Origin: an uncultured Collinsella sp.
GTDB taxonomy: Bacteria > Actinomycetota > Coriobacteriia > Coriobacteriales > Coriobacteriaceae
NCBI GenBank assembly: GCA_959606065.1
Contig: CAUHHV010000003.1
Span: 42,127 to 106,126, forward strand
Length of the DNA: 64,000 bases
Direction of reading: 5' to 3'
Shown here in pieces: positions 8,006 to 17,355 of the stretch. The notes beneath the pieces were generated by a model. The model made no database searches. It worked only from the letters and a program-made list of their open reading frames with translations, and was not told the origin of the DNA. Position 1 is the stretch's first letter. Every line of letters starts with the position of its first letter. The position numbers were made by a program, and so were the translations under genes.

Positions 8006-8140
8006 TTGCCAGCTAAGTGAGTAGACTTTTTGCGATGTCGCGAGCACATGGATTTTGCACAAGGGTTCTATCTGCGGTTTTAGTTTTCGTTATGCGGGTT
8101 GTGCTTGGCTATTGCAAAAAAGTCTACTCACTTAGGTTTG
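8006..8140. repeat. Small element with terminal inverted repeats (MITE-like)
   Basis: CTAAGTGAGTAGACTTTTT (starting near 8012) is repeated in inverted orientation as AAAAAGTCTACTCACTTAG (ending near 8135). The likeness continues inward for about 35 bases with a few mismatches (GCGATGTCGCGAGCACA against GCAATAGCCAAGCACA). Some 50 unrelated bases lie between. It fills most of the 309-bp gap between the helicase and trmB-like genes, and I see no coding capacity in it. It could be a non-autonomous mobile element or a large regulatory hairpin. Confidence 0.6.
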
Positions 8141-8200
8141 AGGGTTGTTTGCTGGCGCCTATTCGCGCTTATTTGCTGACGCCGCGACCATCAGAAGCCC

Positions 8201-9040
8201 CTAGGACTCTTGCGGCAGGTGCTTCTTGCCCTTGCGGGCACGGTTTCTGAAGTTCTCGACGGCCTCTTCCATGCCGAGAGGCACGTAGGTGAGCTCATCG
8301 AGGTTTTCGGGCAGGTAGCAGGCAAGGCTTTGCTCCTGCGCGCGGCCCGCCGCGAGCTGCTCTTCGATGGGTTCCGCGCCGGGCGTAGCGCAAATGCCAT
8401 AGACGGCGGCGCCCATCTCGCGCGTGCGGCATTCATATTCGGTCTCGGGATGCTCGGGATGGTCGCGGCGGACGTCGTCACTTACCCAAAGCGTATCGTA
8501 GCCGGCTGCGGCAAACTGTCCCAGGGCGTAATCGCGCAACGGTTTGCTGTCGGTTCGCAGCGTTACGGTGGCGCCGGCTGCAAAGAGCGGGCGATAGAGC
8601 ATCAGATGGTCGACATGGACGAGGCGCTTTTTGGCGTACTTGGCCTTGGGCTGCGGCGTGGGAAAGTTGATGGTGATGGCATCGAGCTCGCCTGTGGCAA
8701 ATAGCTGCGGCAGCGATGCGGCGCCTCGAGGCAGAACGAGTGCGTTGGTCAGTTCATGCTCGCAGATTTTCTGTGCGGCATAGGCGATGCAGATGGGCTC
8801 TTGGTCCATGCCGATAAAGAGCGTGTTTGGCTCGTGGGCCGCGCGCTCTACAAGGTACGTTCCCTTGCCGCAGCCAAGATCCAGGTGAAGGTGTTCGAAT
8901 GGCTTGCTGCCAACTGGCGCACAGACTTCACGCCAATCTCCGGCATAGGCCTCGGGGTTCGTCTCAATCGCATCGGCGTAGCGCTCCAGGCGCTCCTCGA
9001 GCACAAAGTTCTTAGGCGTGCGAACGTGGACGGCTCCCAT
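8201..9040 (-). CDS. trmB: TrmB-like tRNA (guanine-N7) methyltransferase
   Basis: A 279-residue SAM-dependent methyltransferase of the TrmB type, expected to form N7-methylguanosine at tRNA position 46. The SAM-binding motif is LHLDLGCGKGTYLVE (about residues 51-65), followed by FIGMDQEP. The family segment usually written as D-P-W-P-K here reads NFPTPQPKAKYAKKRL, so the conserved Asp and Trp are replaced. The protein also has about 50 extra C-terminal residues ending in a basic tail. These differences make it a divergent TrmB or a related tRNA methyltransferase. It precedes another methyltransferase gene on the same strand but is separated from it. Confidence 0.72.
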   Translation of the reverse strand: MGAVHVRTPKNFVLEERLERYADAIETNPEAYAGDWREVCAPVGSKPFEHLHLDLGCGKGTYLVERAAHEPNTLFIGMDQEPICIAYAAQKICEHELTNALVLPRGAASLPQLFATGELDAITINFPTPQPKAKYAKKRLVHVDHLMLYRPLFAAGATVTLRTDSKPLRDYALGQFAAAGYDTLWVSDDVRRDHPEHPETEYECRTREMGAAVYGICATPGAEPIEEQLAAGRAQEQSLACYLPENLDELTYVPLGMEEAVENFRNRARKGKKHLPQES

Positions 9041-9158
9041 GAGGCTCCTTGGTCATAAATGTGAAACGCATGGCCGCGCGTTCCGTCAATGGGTTGAAAA
9101 AGGGTGGGCATAGTTTGCCCGAAAGATGCGATGCGGCTCGACGGCGAGTCGTCGGTGC

Positions 9159-10031
9159 CTACAGGCGCTTGAGGATCACGTAGCGGTTGAGCTCGCCGCT
9201 GCGACCGTCGGCGTGGAAACGCTCAAGTTCGCGCACGGGGACCTCGCCGCTCTTGTAGAACGTACGGACGCCGCGCACCAGGTCGGTGATCTGCTGATCG
9301 TCAAAGTGATGGCAATAGCGGTAGGCGTGGCGGTCGTTTTGCCAGCCAATAAGGTGGTCGCCGGCTTCAAACTGCGCGGAATCATAACCCTCAAACGGCG
9401 GGGTGAGCTCGGCGCGGGCTTCGGCGCGAACGGCCTTGCGCGCCATGCGCTCGTCGTTCATAAACTCCCAAAAGCTGATGGCGATGATGCCGCCCGGGCG
9501 CGTCTGGCGCACCAAGGCGTCGAGCACGCGTACGCGGTACTCGCACGACGGCACGTGGTGCATAAAGCCAAAGCAGACCGAGATGTCGGCGAGCGGGGCA
9601 TCGAAAAGCACGTCGGGCGTCTCGGCGGGGTTGAGCTTCATGAGGGCGTCGAGCACGTCGAGTTCCTGGAAGTGCAGGTTGGGAATGCGCAGGGCGTGGC
9701 CATGTGCATCGATAGCCAAATCTTGACACGAGTCGACACCATAGAACTCAAACGGGCAGCTGGCATCTGCCGAGGGGTTTGCGCCGTCGACGCCCTTGGC
9801 GGCAAGTGCGCCGCCGGCGGCAAAGTTCTCGAATCGCATATTGCCGCAGGCAAGATCGAAGACGCGGACGGGATGCTCGATCGTGGCGACGTCGAGCTGT
9901 TCGAGCGCGATGTCCATGGTGCGCACCCAGCCGGGCCACGGGGCTTGGCGCGTATCGGAAAAGGAGGCGGAGTGCTCGCGATAGAACGTGTTATTGAGCT
10001 GGATGAGCGATGAGGCGAAATCGCGGTTCAC
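9159..10031 (-). CDS. Class I SAM-dependent methyltransferase
   Basis: A 290-residue protein with a Rossmann-type SAM-binding domain. Motif I is VFDLACGNMRFENF (about residues 50-63). The later acidic strand is LLFDAPLADISVCFGFMHHVPS-like, with a MHHVP segment typical of small-molecule or tRNA methyltransferases. I chose the GTG at 10031 because GAGGGAG lies 9 bases upstream. The longer frame from 10079 lacks a ribosome site. The C-terminal half has a conserved tyrosine/histidine-rich portion (HAYRYCHHFDD). The substrate is unknown, and its neighbour is the trmB-like gene. Confidence 0.78.
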   Translation of the reverse strand: MNRDFASSLIQLNNTFYREHSASFSDTRQAPWPGWVRTMDIALEQLDVATIEHPVRVFDLACGNMRFENFAAGGALAAKGVDGANPSADASCPFEFYGVDSCQDLAIDAHGHALRIPNLHFQELDVLDALMKLNPAETPDVLFDAPLADISVCFGFMHHVPSCEYRVRVLDALVRQTRPGGIIAISFWEFMNDERMARKAVRAEARAELTPPFEGYDSAQFEAGDHLIGWQNDRHAYRYCHHFDDQQITDLVRGVRTFYKSGEVPVRELERFHADGRSGELNRYVILKRL

Positions 10032-10298
10032 GGCGCGGAACTCCCTCCGTTGGCGGTGCGGAATAAACAGTACGACCATACTACCGTTAACGCAGCAACG
10101 GGGACAACCAAGCTATGGGTCATTGCTTTGTTTGGACACATTTCCGCAGCTCATATGCACCCGCAACCGCCGGTTGTCAAAAATCTCACTAGAATAGGTG
10201 GCATGCTTTTGGCGGTGGCGGATAGATTTTTAACTGTGCAAGGCGCCTTAAGAACAAAAGCGGTCCGGCGGTACGGCTGGCATCACAAAGGAGGAACC

Positions 10299-11021
10299 AT
10301 GAATGTAGAAACTGCGCAGCGGCTCGCCGACCTTCGCCGCAGCAAAGGCTTTAGTCAAGAAGGACTGGCACGAAAGCTGGGACTGTCGCGCCAGGCGGTC
10401 AGTAAATGGGAGCGCGCGGAGAGCTCGCCCGATACCGAGAACCTGATCTCGCTCGCCAAACTCTATGGTGTGAGCCTGGACGAGCTGCTCAATCCGAGCG
10501 ACGAGATCGAGGACGATATCGAGTTTGAGAACGAGGACCGCGCTCGTCAGCGCGAGGCCGAGGCGGCAGAGCGCGCACGCACCCATGAGGCGGCGGCACG
10601 AGCTACCGAGGCGGCAACACAGGCGAGTGACGCCGCCGCCAAGGCGGCGCAGGCGGCAAGCTGGAGTGCGCAGGCTGCCAATGCGGCGACGGCTCAGGTG
10701 ACGGGTACCGGTGCGGCTGGTCCGACTCCGGTGAAGGGTCCGTTCCAGTCATTCCCGTATTGGGCCGTGTGCTGGCTGCTGTTCTTTTTACTGATGTTCC
10801 TGTTTGGTGCCGGCCCCTTTGCTGCGCTGATCTTCTTCACGATTCCCATCTATCACTGGGTGGCGCGTGCACTCGATGGCGATTGGGCGCGCGGGGATAT
10901 TCAGGTTGGTCCGGCACCGGTGGCGGTCAGGGCCCAGGGGAAGGATACTTCTGCGGAACCTGATGCTGACGTGGCTACCGCGGCCACCGCTGAGCCATGT
11001 GCCAAAGAAGGTGACGAATGA
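10299..11021 (+). CDS. XRE-family regulator with membrane-spanning C-terminus
   Basis: A 240-residue protein. Residues 1-66 form a Cro/C1-type helix-turn-helix (QEGLARKLGLSRQAVSKWER, then a dimerisation segment ending in DELLNP). An acidic linker and an alanine-rich stretch (about 85-140) lead to two closely spaced membrane segments (about 150-190), and the tail is polar. The DNA-binding domain is therefore tethered to the membrane. AAAGGAGG lies 6 bases before the ATG. The stop codon overlaps the ATG of the DUF4097 gene by 4 bases, so the two are translationally coupled. They may form a membrane-stress sensing pair, but that role is inferred from arrangement only. Confidence 0.85.
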   Translation: MNVETAQRLADLRRSKGFSQEGLARKLGLSRQAVSKWERAESSPDTENLISLAKLYGVSLDELLNPSDEIEDDIEFENEDRARQREAEAAERARTHEAAARATEAATQASDAAAKAAQAASWSAQAANAATAQVTGTGAAGPTPVKGPFQSFPYWAVCWLLFFLLMFLFGAGPFAALIFFTIPIYHWVARALDGDWARGDIQVGPAPVAVRAQGKDTSAEPDADVATAATAEPCAKEGDE

Positions 11022-11917
11022 TGAAGCTTTCGCATGAATCCAAGCTGCGCCTGGGCGTCGGCATCGGAGCGTTTGTACTGATTATCGGGCTTGTTTTTGG
11101 CGTTTCGCGGACTTTGATTCATTTTGATGGCCCGTGGGATCTCGACGATGTTGTATCCGGCTTCTCTGGTATGGACGATGCGGTTGACGAGGACGATCTT
11201 TTGGATGGCGGTAACTATTCCGCTCGGCCTCAGCAGCTTTCGAGCACGACTTTTGACGAAGACGCGTTCCAATCGCTCGACTTGGATGTGACGTCGGGGA
11301 CGGTCGAGGTTAAACGTGTCTCTGGCGGACCGGTACGTGTCATCGAAAGCGGGCGCGTTGCAAAGGGGGCGTCTGCTTCCGATGCCGCCACTCAGAATCT
11401 GGTTAAGATCGAGGGCTCTACACTCAAGATTAGCCAGTTCGACTGCGATGACGAGCGCGCCCATGACCGTAAGGTCACCATTGAACTGCCGCGTGAGCTT
11501 GCCGATAACATGATGGGCATTACGGCAAACGTGGGGTTGGGAGACCTGACGGTCGCGGACATTGCGTGCCACGACTTTGATTTGGCGTTGGACTCGGGAG
11601 ACGTCGCGTTTGCGGGCACCGTGACCGACACTCTGAATGCCGAGGTCGGTTTGGGCGATGCGACGTTCGAGCTCTACCAGGCCCCCGCGAAGTCGATGGA
11701 CGTGAGCGTGGACTCGGGCGATGTGGAGATGACGGTTCCGAATTCTACGGGCTTTAAGGCGAGCCTTACCGTGGGCAGCGGCGACTTCGAGAGCGATTTC
11801 CTTCCGCTTGGCTACGATGGCGAGACCATTTTGAATCTTGAATTCGATAACGGCGATAAGTCTGCCACGTATCGTTTTAAGGTCGGTTTGGGCGACATGT
11901 CGTTTGATTCAGAGTGA
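11018..11917 (+). CDS. DUF4097-family membrane-anchored beta-strand repeat protein
   Basis: A 299-residue protein with a single N-terminal membrane segment (about residues 12-31). A long extracytoplasmic beta-helix-like region follows. Repeats alternate between VGLGD and VDSGDV patterns (GLGDLTV, DSGDVAF, GLGDATF, DSGDVEM, GSGDFES, GLGDMSF), the hallmark of DUF4097/DUF4098 adhesin-like repeats. It is coupled to the upstream XRE gene by a 4-base overlap. In many Gram-positive bacteria DUF4097 proteins travel with small regulators, suggesting envelope-stress or cell-surface functions, but no biochemical role is known. Confidence 0.83.
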   Translation: MMKLSHESKLRLGVGIGAFVLIIGLVFGVSRTLIHFDGPWDLDDVVSGFSGMDDAVDEDDLLDGGNYSARPQQLSSTTFDEDAFQSLDLDVTSGTVEVKRVSGGPVRVIESGRVAKGASASDAATQNLVKIEGSTLKISQFDCDDERAHDRKVTIELPRELADNMMGITANVGLGDLTVADIACHDFDLALDSGDVAFAGTVTDTLNAEVGLGDATFELYQAPAKSMDVSVDSGDVEMTVPNSTGFKASLTVGSGDFESDFLPLGYDGETILNLEFDNGDKSATYRFKVGLGDMSFDSE

Positions 11918-11964
11918 CGGGTGGTTATTGAAGACTTATAAACCATAGACGCGCTGTTTGATGG

Positions 11965-12003
11965 AGGCGCCGGAGCCGTGACGGGCTTCGGCGCCTTTGC
12001 CTT
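11965..12003 (+). terminator. Terminator after the XRE/DUF4097 operon
   Basis: AGGCGCCG (11965-11972) pairs with CGGCGCCT (11989-11996), with further pairing inside. A T-rich run (TTTGCCTTT) follows. Confidence 0.75.
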
Positions 12004-12015
12004 TACAATGGGGGC

Positions 12016-13923
12016 ATGGAACAGATTATCTTGAACATACTTGAGGCTCTGCGTCGCGGCGAGACCGTGGACGACAAAGCGCTCGTCAAATTGATACATG
12101 CCGAGGCGCGCCGCGAGGGTGCCGACAAACGCGATTTGGCCAAGCGCCGCCTGCTGCCGTTTTACCAGCGGGTTAAACGTGAGGAGCCGGCTCGGTGGGC
12201 TGCGTGGAATGTCGATTCCGATCTGGAACGTCAACTGCTGCAGGTGCTGCGTATGAAGCCGCGCCGCACGGCTTCGGGCGTGGCGACCATTACCGTCATC
12301 ACCAAGCCCTGGCCGTGCTCGGGCGATTGCCTGTTTTGCCCCAACGACCTGCGCATGCCCAAGAGCTATCTGCACGCCGAGCCGGCATGCGCCCGTGCGG
12401 AGCAAAATTGCTTTGACCCGTATCTGCAGGTGAGTGCCCGTTTGACGGCGCTTTCGCAGATGGGGCATGCGACCGACAAGATAGAGCTCATTGTGCTCGG
12501 TGGCACCTGGAGCGACTATCCGGAAGGCTATCAGACATGGTTTATGTCAGAGCTTTTCCGTGCGCTCAATGACGATGCCGTCGCCGGCGTGGCTGCCAAC
12601 CCCATGTTGGCGCGTCCGGGCATCAGCCGTGCCGAGGCAGGGCGTCTACTCGATGACGCTCCTGCCGATGCCTTGCCGCCGGTGGTAACAGAACGCCGTG
12701 AGCGCTATCGGGCTGCCGGTATTGCGACCGACGAGGCCGAGCTTGCGAGCGGTGTTGCCGACGAGCAGGGGCGTGTGGATGCTGCCGTGGGTGGCTATAA
12801 CCGCGCGGTGCGTCGTCTGTACGGTCCCGGTACGCCGTGGGGCGAGGTCGCCGAGTGGCAGACGACCACGATGGAGGAGCTTGAACGTCAGCAGCGCATC
12901 AACGAGACGGCGAAGCATCGCGTGGTGGGGCTCGTTATCGAGACGCGCCCCGATGCCGTGACGCCACAGGCGCTCACGCTCATTCGTCGCCTGGGCTGCA
13001 CCAAGATTCAGATGGGCATCCAAAGCCTTGACCAGCACCTGCTCGATATCAACGAGCGTCGCATTTCGGTGGCGCAGATCGAGCGGGCGTTTTCGCTTGC
13101 GCGCCTGTTTGGCTTTAAGATCCACGCGCATTTTATGCTTAACTTGCTGGGCGCCACGCCCGAGGGGGACAAGCGCGACTACGAGTGCTTTATGACCGAG
13201 GGGGCCTTTATGCCCGACGAGGTCAAGGTCTACCCGTGTGCGCTCATCGAGGGCTCGCGTCTGGTGGGCTGCTATGAGCGCGGCGAGTGGCGTCCCTATA
13301 CCGAGGAAGAGCTGCTCGATGTATTGGCCGACGACATCGTGGTGACGCCGACGTTCTGCCGCATCAGTCGCATGATCCGCGACTTTAGCTCCGACGACAT
13401 CATGGTGGGCAACAAGAAACCCAACCTGCGCCAGCTCGTTGAGAACCGCTTGGCGGCTCGTGGGGAAGGCGCGACGGTGCGCGAGATTCGCTATCGTGAG
13501 ATCAGTACCGCGGGTGCCGACTTGGACGAGCTATCTCTTGATGAGGAAGTGACGTACGAGACACCGGTGACTTACGAGCGCTTTTTGCAGTGGGTGACGC
13601 AGCAGGGCAAGATCGCGGGCTTTTTGCGGTTGTCGCTGCCCGACCATTCGTTTGTTGCCGCGCATGCGGACGAGTTGCCGACGACGCCGGACGAGGCGAT
13701 GATTCGCGAGGTGCACGTGTATGGCATGGCGGCACGCGTGGGTGACCAGGGCCAGGCGGCGCAGCATCACGGGTTGGGGCGTTTGCTCGTAGAGCGTGCG
13801 TGCGAGATTGCCCGGGATGCCGGCTATGCGCGCATCAACGTGATCAGCGCGATTGGTACGCGCGAGTACTATCGCCATTTGGGTTTTTACAATCATGGAC
13901 TCTATCTGCAAAAGGAGCTCTAG
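12016..13923 (+). CDS. Elp3-type tRNA uridine-34 modification enzyme (radical SAM/GNAT)
   Basis: A 635-residue Elp3 homologue. In eukaryotes and archaea Elp3 starts the cm5U modification of wobble uridine 34 in tRNA, using a radical SAM domain and an acetyl-CoA-binding domain. The radical SAM cluster motif CSGDCLFC gives C101, C105 and C108 (CX3CX2C). GIQSLDQHLLD and HFMLNLLGATPEGD follow in the barrel. The C-terminal GNAT part holds HGLGRLLVERACEIA and ends in REYYRHLGFYNHGLY, typical of Elp3. Length is close to the archaeal enzymes. It starts just after the terminator at 12003, and its stop codon is immediately followed by the ATG of the next gene, so the two are co-transcribed. Confidence 0.9.
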   Translation: MEQIILNILEALRRGETVDDKALVKLIHAEARREGADKRDLAKRRLLPFYQRVKREEPARWAAWNVDSDLERQLLQVLRMKPRRTASGVATITVITKPWPCSGDCLFCPNDLRMPKSYLHAEPACARAEQNCFDPYLQVSARLTALSQMGHATDKIELIVLGGTWSDYPEGYQTWFMSELFRALNDDAVAGVAANPMLARPGISRAEAGRLLDDAPADALPPVVTERRERYRAAGIATDEAELASGVADEQGRVDAAVGGYNRAVRRLYGPGTPWGEVAEWQTTTMEELERQQRINETAKHRVVGLVIETRPDAVTPQALTLIRRLGCTKIQMGIQSLDQHLLDINERRISVAQIERAFSLARLFGFKIHAHFMLNLLGATPEGDKRDYECFMTEGAFMPDEVKVYPCALIEGSRLVGCYERGEWRPYTEEELLDVLADDIVVTPTFCRISRMIRDFSSDDIMVGNKKPNLRQLVENRLAARGEGATVREIRYREISTAGADLDELSLDEEVTYETPVTYERFLQWVTQQGKIAGFLRLSLPDHSFVAAHADELPTTPDEAMIREVHVYGMAARVGDQGQAAQHHGLGRLLVERACEIARDAGYARINVISAIGTREYYRHLGFYNHGLYLQKEL

Positions 13924-14802
13924 ATGAACAAGCCGAGTGTTTCTGCCGGCGTCGTTGCCGGCGTTGCTCTGGGAGCCGCGGCGCTTGGTGCGGCCGCCGT
14001 CGCTGTTCGTGCTGCCTGTCTGCAGGTTGCGCGAACCCGCAATGGGTTGGCGCGTGTGAAGCGCGTGCACGACGAGGGCGGCGACGAAGTCCGCGTATTG
14101 GTACAAGGCGGCGTCTACCAAAGTGCAAGCTACGTTGGCGAGCGTTGGGCGGAGCCCGTCTTTACGTACTATCGTTCGTTTGACGACGTGTTTGAGGCCG
14201 AGGATGCGATGCGCGACGCTTACGGTCACGGTATCGACCGCATGCTTATGCTGGGCGGCGGCGGGTTTGCCTATCCCAAGTTCGCGCTGATGTCGCACGA
14301 GGACTTGTGCATGGACGTTATCGAGTATGACGGAGAGATTACGCGCCTAGCGCGCCGCTGGTTCTACCTGGACGAGCTGGAGCGTGCGGTGGGCGACCGC
14401 TTGCGGGTGATTACCGCTGAGGCTCGCTCGTATTTGGGTGTGACGAGCGTGGGCCATCGTCGCTACGACGTGGTCGTGAGCGATTGCTTTGGCGGTGTCG
14501 AGCCCGTACGCGAGCTGGCGACGGTTGAGGCGTTGCGTTTGGTGCGAGGCAGCCTGAACCCCGGGGGTATCTACGTTGCCAATATCGTGAGCGCAAACGA
14601 GGGGAGCGACGTAACGTTCCTGCGCGATTGCGCCGCCACGGCGCTCGAGGTGTTCGCCCACGCCTGGGTGGTCCCATGTGGCGATGCAGAGTTCGGCGGC
14701 GAGGAGAATTATCTGCTCATCGCCAGCGACGGCGACTACGCCTTTGCCGAAGCTGTGCCCTTCGACACCGACTTCCTCGGCACCGTCCTTCACGACAAGT
14801 AA
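13924..14802 (+). CDS. Spermidine synthase-like methyltransferase-fold protein with N-terminal membrane helix
   Basis: A 292-residue protein. Residues about 8-32 are a hydrophobic alanine/valine-rich helix (signal anchor). The rest has the spermidine synthase fold: MLMLGGGGFAYPK (about residues 109-121) is the cofactor glycine loop, and DVIEYDGEI the following acidic strand. VVVSDCFGG corresponds to the D-x-F region. Many such proteins are not true spermidine synthases, and no decarboxylase gene is nearby. It begins directly after the elp3 stop codon with AAGGAG upstream, so the two are probably an operon. Confidence 0.78.
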   Translation: MNKPSVSAGVVAGVALGAAALGAAAVAVRAACLQVARTRNGLARVKRVHDEGGDEVRVLVQGGVYQSASYVGERWAEPVFTYYRSFDDVFEAEDAMRDAYGHGIDRMLMLGGGGFAYPKFALMSHEDLCMDVIEYDGEITRLARRWFYLDELERAVGDRLRVITAEARSYLGVTSVGHRRYDVVVSDCFGGVEPVRELATVEALRLVRGSLNPGGIYVANIVSANEGSDVTFLRDCAATALEVFAHAWVVPCGDAEFGGEENYLLIASDGDYAFAEAVPFDTDFLGTVLHDK

Positions 14803-14829
14803 GTCTCCCCGTCCCAAAAAGGACTGGTC

Positions 14830-17274
14830 TTAGGCGTGGTCGCGCCAGCTGAGGACGCGCTGCTTCATGCCCTCGATGTCGAGCACGCCTTCGGCGAAGC
14901 CTTTGCGCACGAGCTCTTCGGGAACAAACTCGTCGTAGCGGTCAAAATAAGGCACCTCGCCGGGATAGACGAGCTCGATGGGATCGAAGTCTTTCTCGGC
15001 CTCGGCGGCGAGCACCTCAAAGAACGTCTCCTCGTCGGCCTTCATTTTAAACTGCATAAAGTACGGGCGTGACGGGTCGAGTCCGCGAAGGCCCAGCTCC
15101 GCGGCACATTTAATCTTGAGCATGCGCTCGAGTGCCAAAAAGGCGTAGCTGCCCAACCAGGGGAAGAGCACCCAGGTGTCGCCGCCCAGGTTAATGAGTG
15201 GCTTGGTCCCCGCGCCCGAAATCTCGGCCGTATGGCGAGCCTGCGCCAAGCGGGCCCGTGCGTTACCCATGAGGTACGGATATGCTGCGTGCTCGTTGAG
15301 CGCTTGGCACATGCGTTCGAGTACGTGTGTATTGATGTCACCGGGGCAGTCGCCAAAGTATGCCGGCACACGACCTTTGACTTGCGTGGCAAAGACGGTG
15401 TGTCGCTTCCAGTCCACTTCCTCGACAATCCAGCAGTGTCCGGCGATGGCGATGCGCTCGCCGGGCGGTGGCGGATTGACGATCGTGCCCAACTCGGCCG
15501 ACTCGCTGCGAACGGTGAACTCCTCGTTTTCCTGGAATACGGCGTAGAACTTAAAGTTGTTAATGATGCGCTCGCCCGCGAGACCCACGATGAGCCCGCC
15601 ACCTTCGGTGACCTGGATATGGTCGATCTTAATGAGGTGGCGTAGCAGCACACGGTAATCGTCTGCCGAGACACGGTGGAAATAGCTGAGCGTGAGCACG
15701 CGCTGGGCAAGTTCGGCCGGCGTGAGCTCTCCGGTGCTGGCAAGCGTCGACATGGTCTGGTGATAGAGCAGACTGTAGGGGAGTCGATCGAGCTCAGGCG
15801 GCTCGACCCACTTTTCCTCGCGATAGAGTTGTACGAGCGCGATGCCTTGCAGGAGCTTCCACGGGATGGTCTCGGGCATCATCGTGCGCGGCTCGGGCTC
15901 TTCCTCGCGCATGACGAACCACATCTCGGGCGGAAGATCGCGGCGCCCCGTGCGGCCCATTCGCTGCAAAAAAGAGCTGACGGTAAACGGCGCGTCGATC
16001 TGAAACGCACGCTCCAGACGGCCGATATCGATACCGAGCTCCAGCGTAGAGGTGGTGACGGTCGTTTGTGCCTGTTCCTCGTCGCGCATGAGCTCTTCTG
16101 CCGTCTCGCGCAGCGATGCCGAAAGATTGCCGTGGTGGATGAGAAAGCGGTCGGGCTCGTGCCGGCTCTCACAGTAGCAACGCAGCATGGAGCATACGGC
16201 CTCTGCCTCTTCGCGCGAGTTGGCAAAGACCAGGCACTTGCGGCCGCGGGTGTGTTCGAAGATATAGCCCATGCCGGGGTCGGCGTTGTCTGGTGCTGTG
16301 TCGGTGGGGCTGAGAAGCGCCTGCTCGGTCGCTCGCGGGATGTCGACTTCGCCCTCGGGGGCCGAGGAAGTTTGGCGGTCCTTGGGAGTGGCCTTGCCCC
16401 GTGCCCGCTCACGACGTTGACGGCGCTCCTCTTGTGTGAGCTGTCCGCTGTGACGCATGTCTTGGGCGCCGGCGGGCAGTGCCGCGGATGCCGCCGCCTC
16501 GATGCGCTCGCACGCAAGCACTTCGGCCTCTTGAGGACCTGTGCCCATGAATCCCCGTTGCTGTGCCTGGGGGCCCGAGTTGTAGAAGTGCTCCATGGAG
16601 ATGCGCCACACGCGGCGCGGCTCTTCAAAGCGTGGGATAACGCAGTCGCGCCCCGTTCCCTGTGAGAGAAAGGCACCCGTGCGCTCGGGGTCGCCGATGG
16701 TGGCCGAAAGGCCAATGCGTCGAGGTTGCACGCCGGCCATGCGCGAGAGTCGCTCGATAAGGCAGAGCGTCTGCCCGCCACGGTCGCCGCGCATGAGCGA
16801 GTGGACCTCATCGATGACCACATAGCGCAGGTCGCAAAACATGCGCGGGATCGCCATGTGCTTATGGATTAAGAGCGCCTCGAGTGACTCGGGCGTAATC
16901 TGCAAGATGCCGTTCGGTTTTTTGATGAGCTTAGCCTTGTGCGACTGCGAGACATCGCCATGCCAGTGCCAGACAGGGATATCGGCCTCTTCGCACAGGT
17001 CATTGAGACGGACGAACTGATCATTGATGAGTGCCTTGAGGGGGCCAATGTAGAGGGCACCAACGCTTGCGGGCGGGTTCTCCCAAAACTCGGTCAGGAT
17101 GGGAAAGAAGGCCGCTTCGGTTTTGCCGGAAGCTGTGGATGCCGTTAGGAGCACATTGTCTTGTGTGTTAAAGATGGCGTCTGCCGCCGCAACCTGGATA
17201 GAGCGCAGGCTCTCCCAATCGTGGGAGTAGATGAAGTCTTGGATAAACGGGGCGTAGCGGTCAAAGGCGTTCAC
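14830..17274 (-). CDS. Lhr-like DEAD/DEAH helicase of the TerB-N/BrxD operon
   Basis: An 814-residue superfamily 2 helicase related to Lhr and to the BrxHI helicases of BREX systems. The nucleotide loop is TASTASGKTEA (about residues 44-54). Motif II is DEVH (155-158), motif III is LSATIGD, and motif VI is QRMGRTGRRD. Between the two RecA domains lies a charged insert (roughly residues 235-330, with QEERRQRRERARGK). The C-terminal half has the Lhr-type extension. The GTG start at 17274 has GAGAGGAGG upstream; the longer frame to 17316 would include that site. It is the last gene of a three-gene operon and acts together with the ATPase and TerB-N protein by inference. Confidence 0.85.
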   Translation of the reverse strand: MNAFDRYAPFIQDFIYSHDWESLRSIQVAAADAIFNTQDNVLLTASTASGKTEAAFFPILTEFWENPPASVGALYIGPLKALINDQFVRLNDLCEEADIPVWHWHGDVSQSHKAKLIKKPNGILQITPESLEALLIHKHMAIPRMFCDLRYVVIDEVHSLMRGDRGGQTLCLIERLSRMAGVQPRRIGLSATIGDPERTGAFLSQGTGRDCVIPRFEEPRRVWRISMEHFYNSGPQAQQRGFMGTGPQEAEVLACERIEAAASAALPAGAQDMRHSGQLTQEERRQRRERARGKATPKDRQTSSAPEGEVDIPRATEQALLSPTDTAPDNADPGMGYIFEHTRGRKCLVFANSREEAEAVCSMLRCYCESRHEPDRFLIHHGNLSASLRETAEELMRDEEQAQTTVTTSTLELGIDIGRLERAFQIDAPFTVSSFLQRMGRTGRRDLPPEMWFVMREEEPEPRTMMPETIPWKLLQGIALVQLYREEKWVEPPELDRLPYSLLYHQTMSTLASTGELTPAELAQRVLTLSYFHRVSADDYRVLLRHLIKIDHIQVTEGGGLIVGLAGERIINNFKFYAVFQENEEFTVRSESAELGTIVNPPPPGERIAIAGHCWIVEEVDWKRHTVFATQVKGRVPAYFGDCPGDINTHVLERMCQALNEHAAYPYLMGNARARLAQARHTAEISGAGTKPLINLGGDTWVLFPWLGSYAFLALERMLKIKCAAELGLRGLDPSRPYFMQFKMKADEETFFEVLAAEAEKDFDPIELVYPGEVPYFDRYDEFVPEELVRKGFAEGVLDIEGMKQRVLSWRDHA

Positions 17275-17355
17275 GGGGCCTCCTCTCAAAAACGAATCTC
17301 TCAACGCGGCTGGCAACGGCTTGCTGCATTACAGTCTCAACGTTCGCCCAGATAA

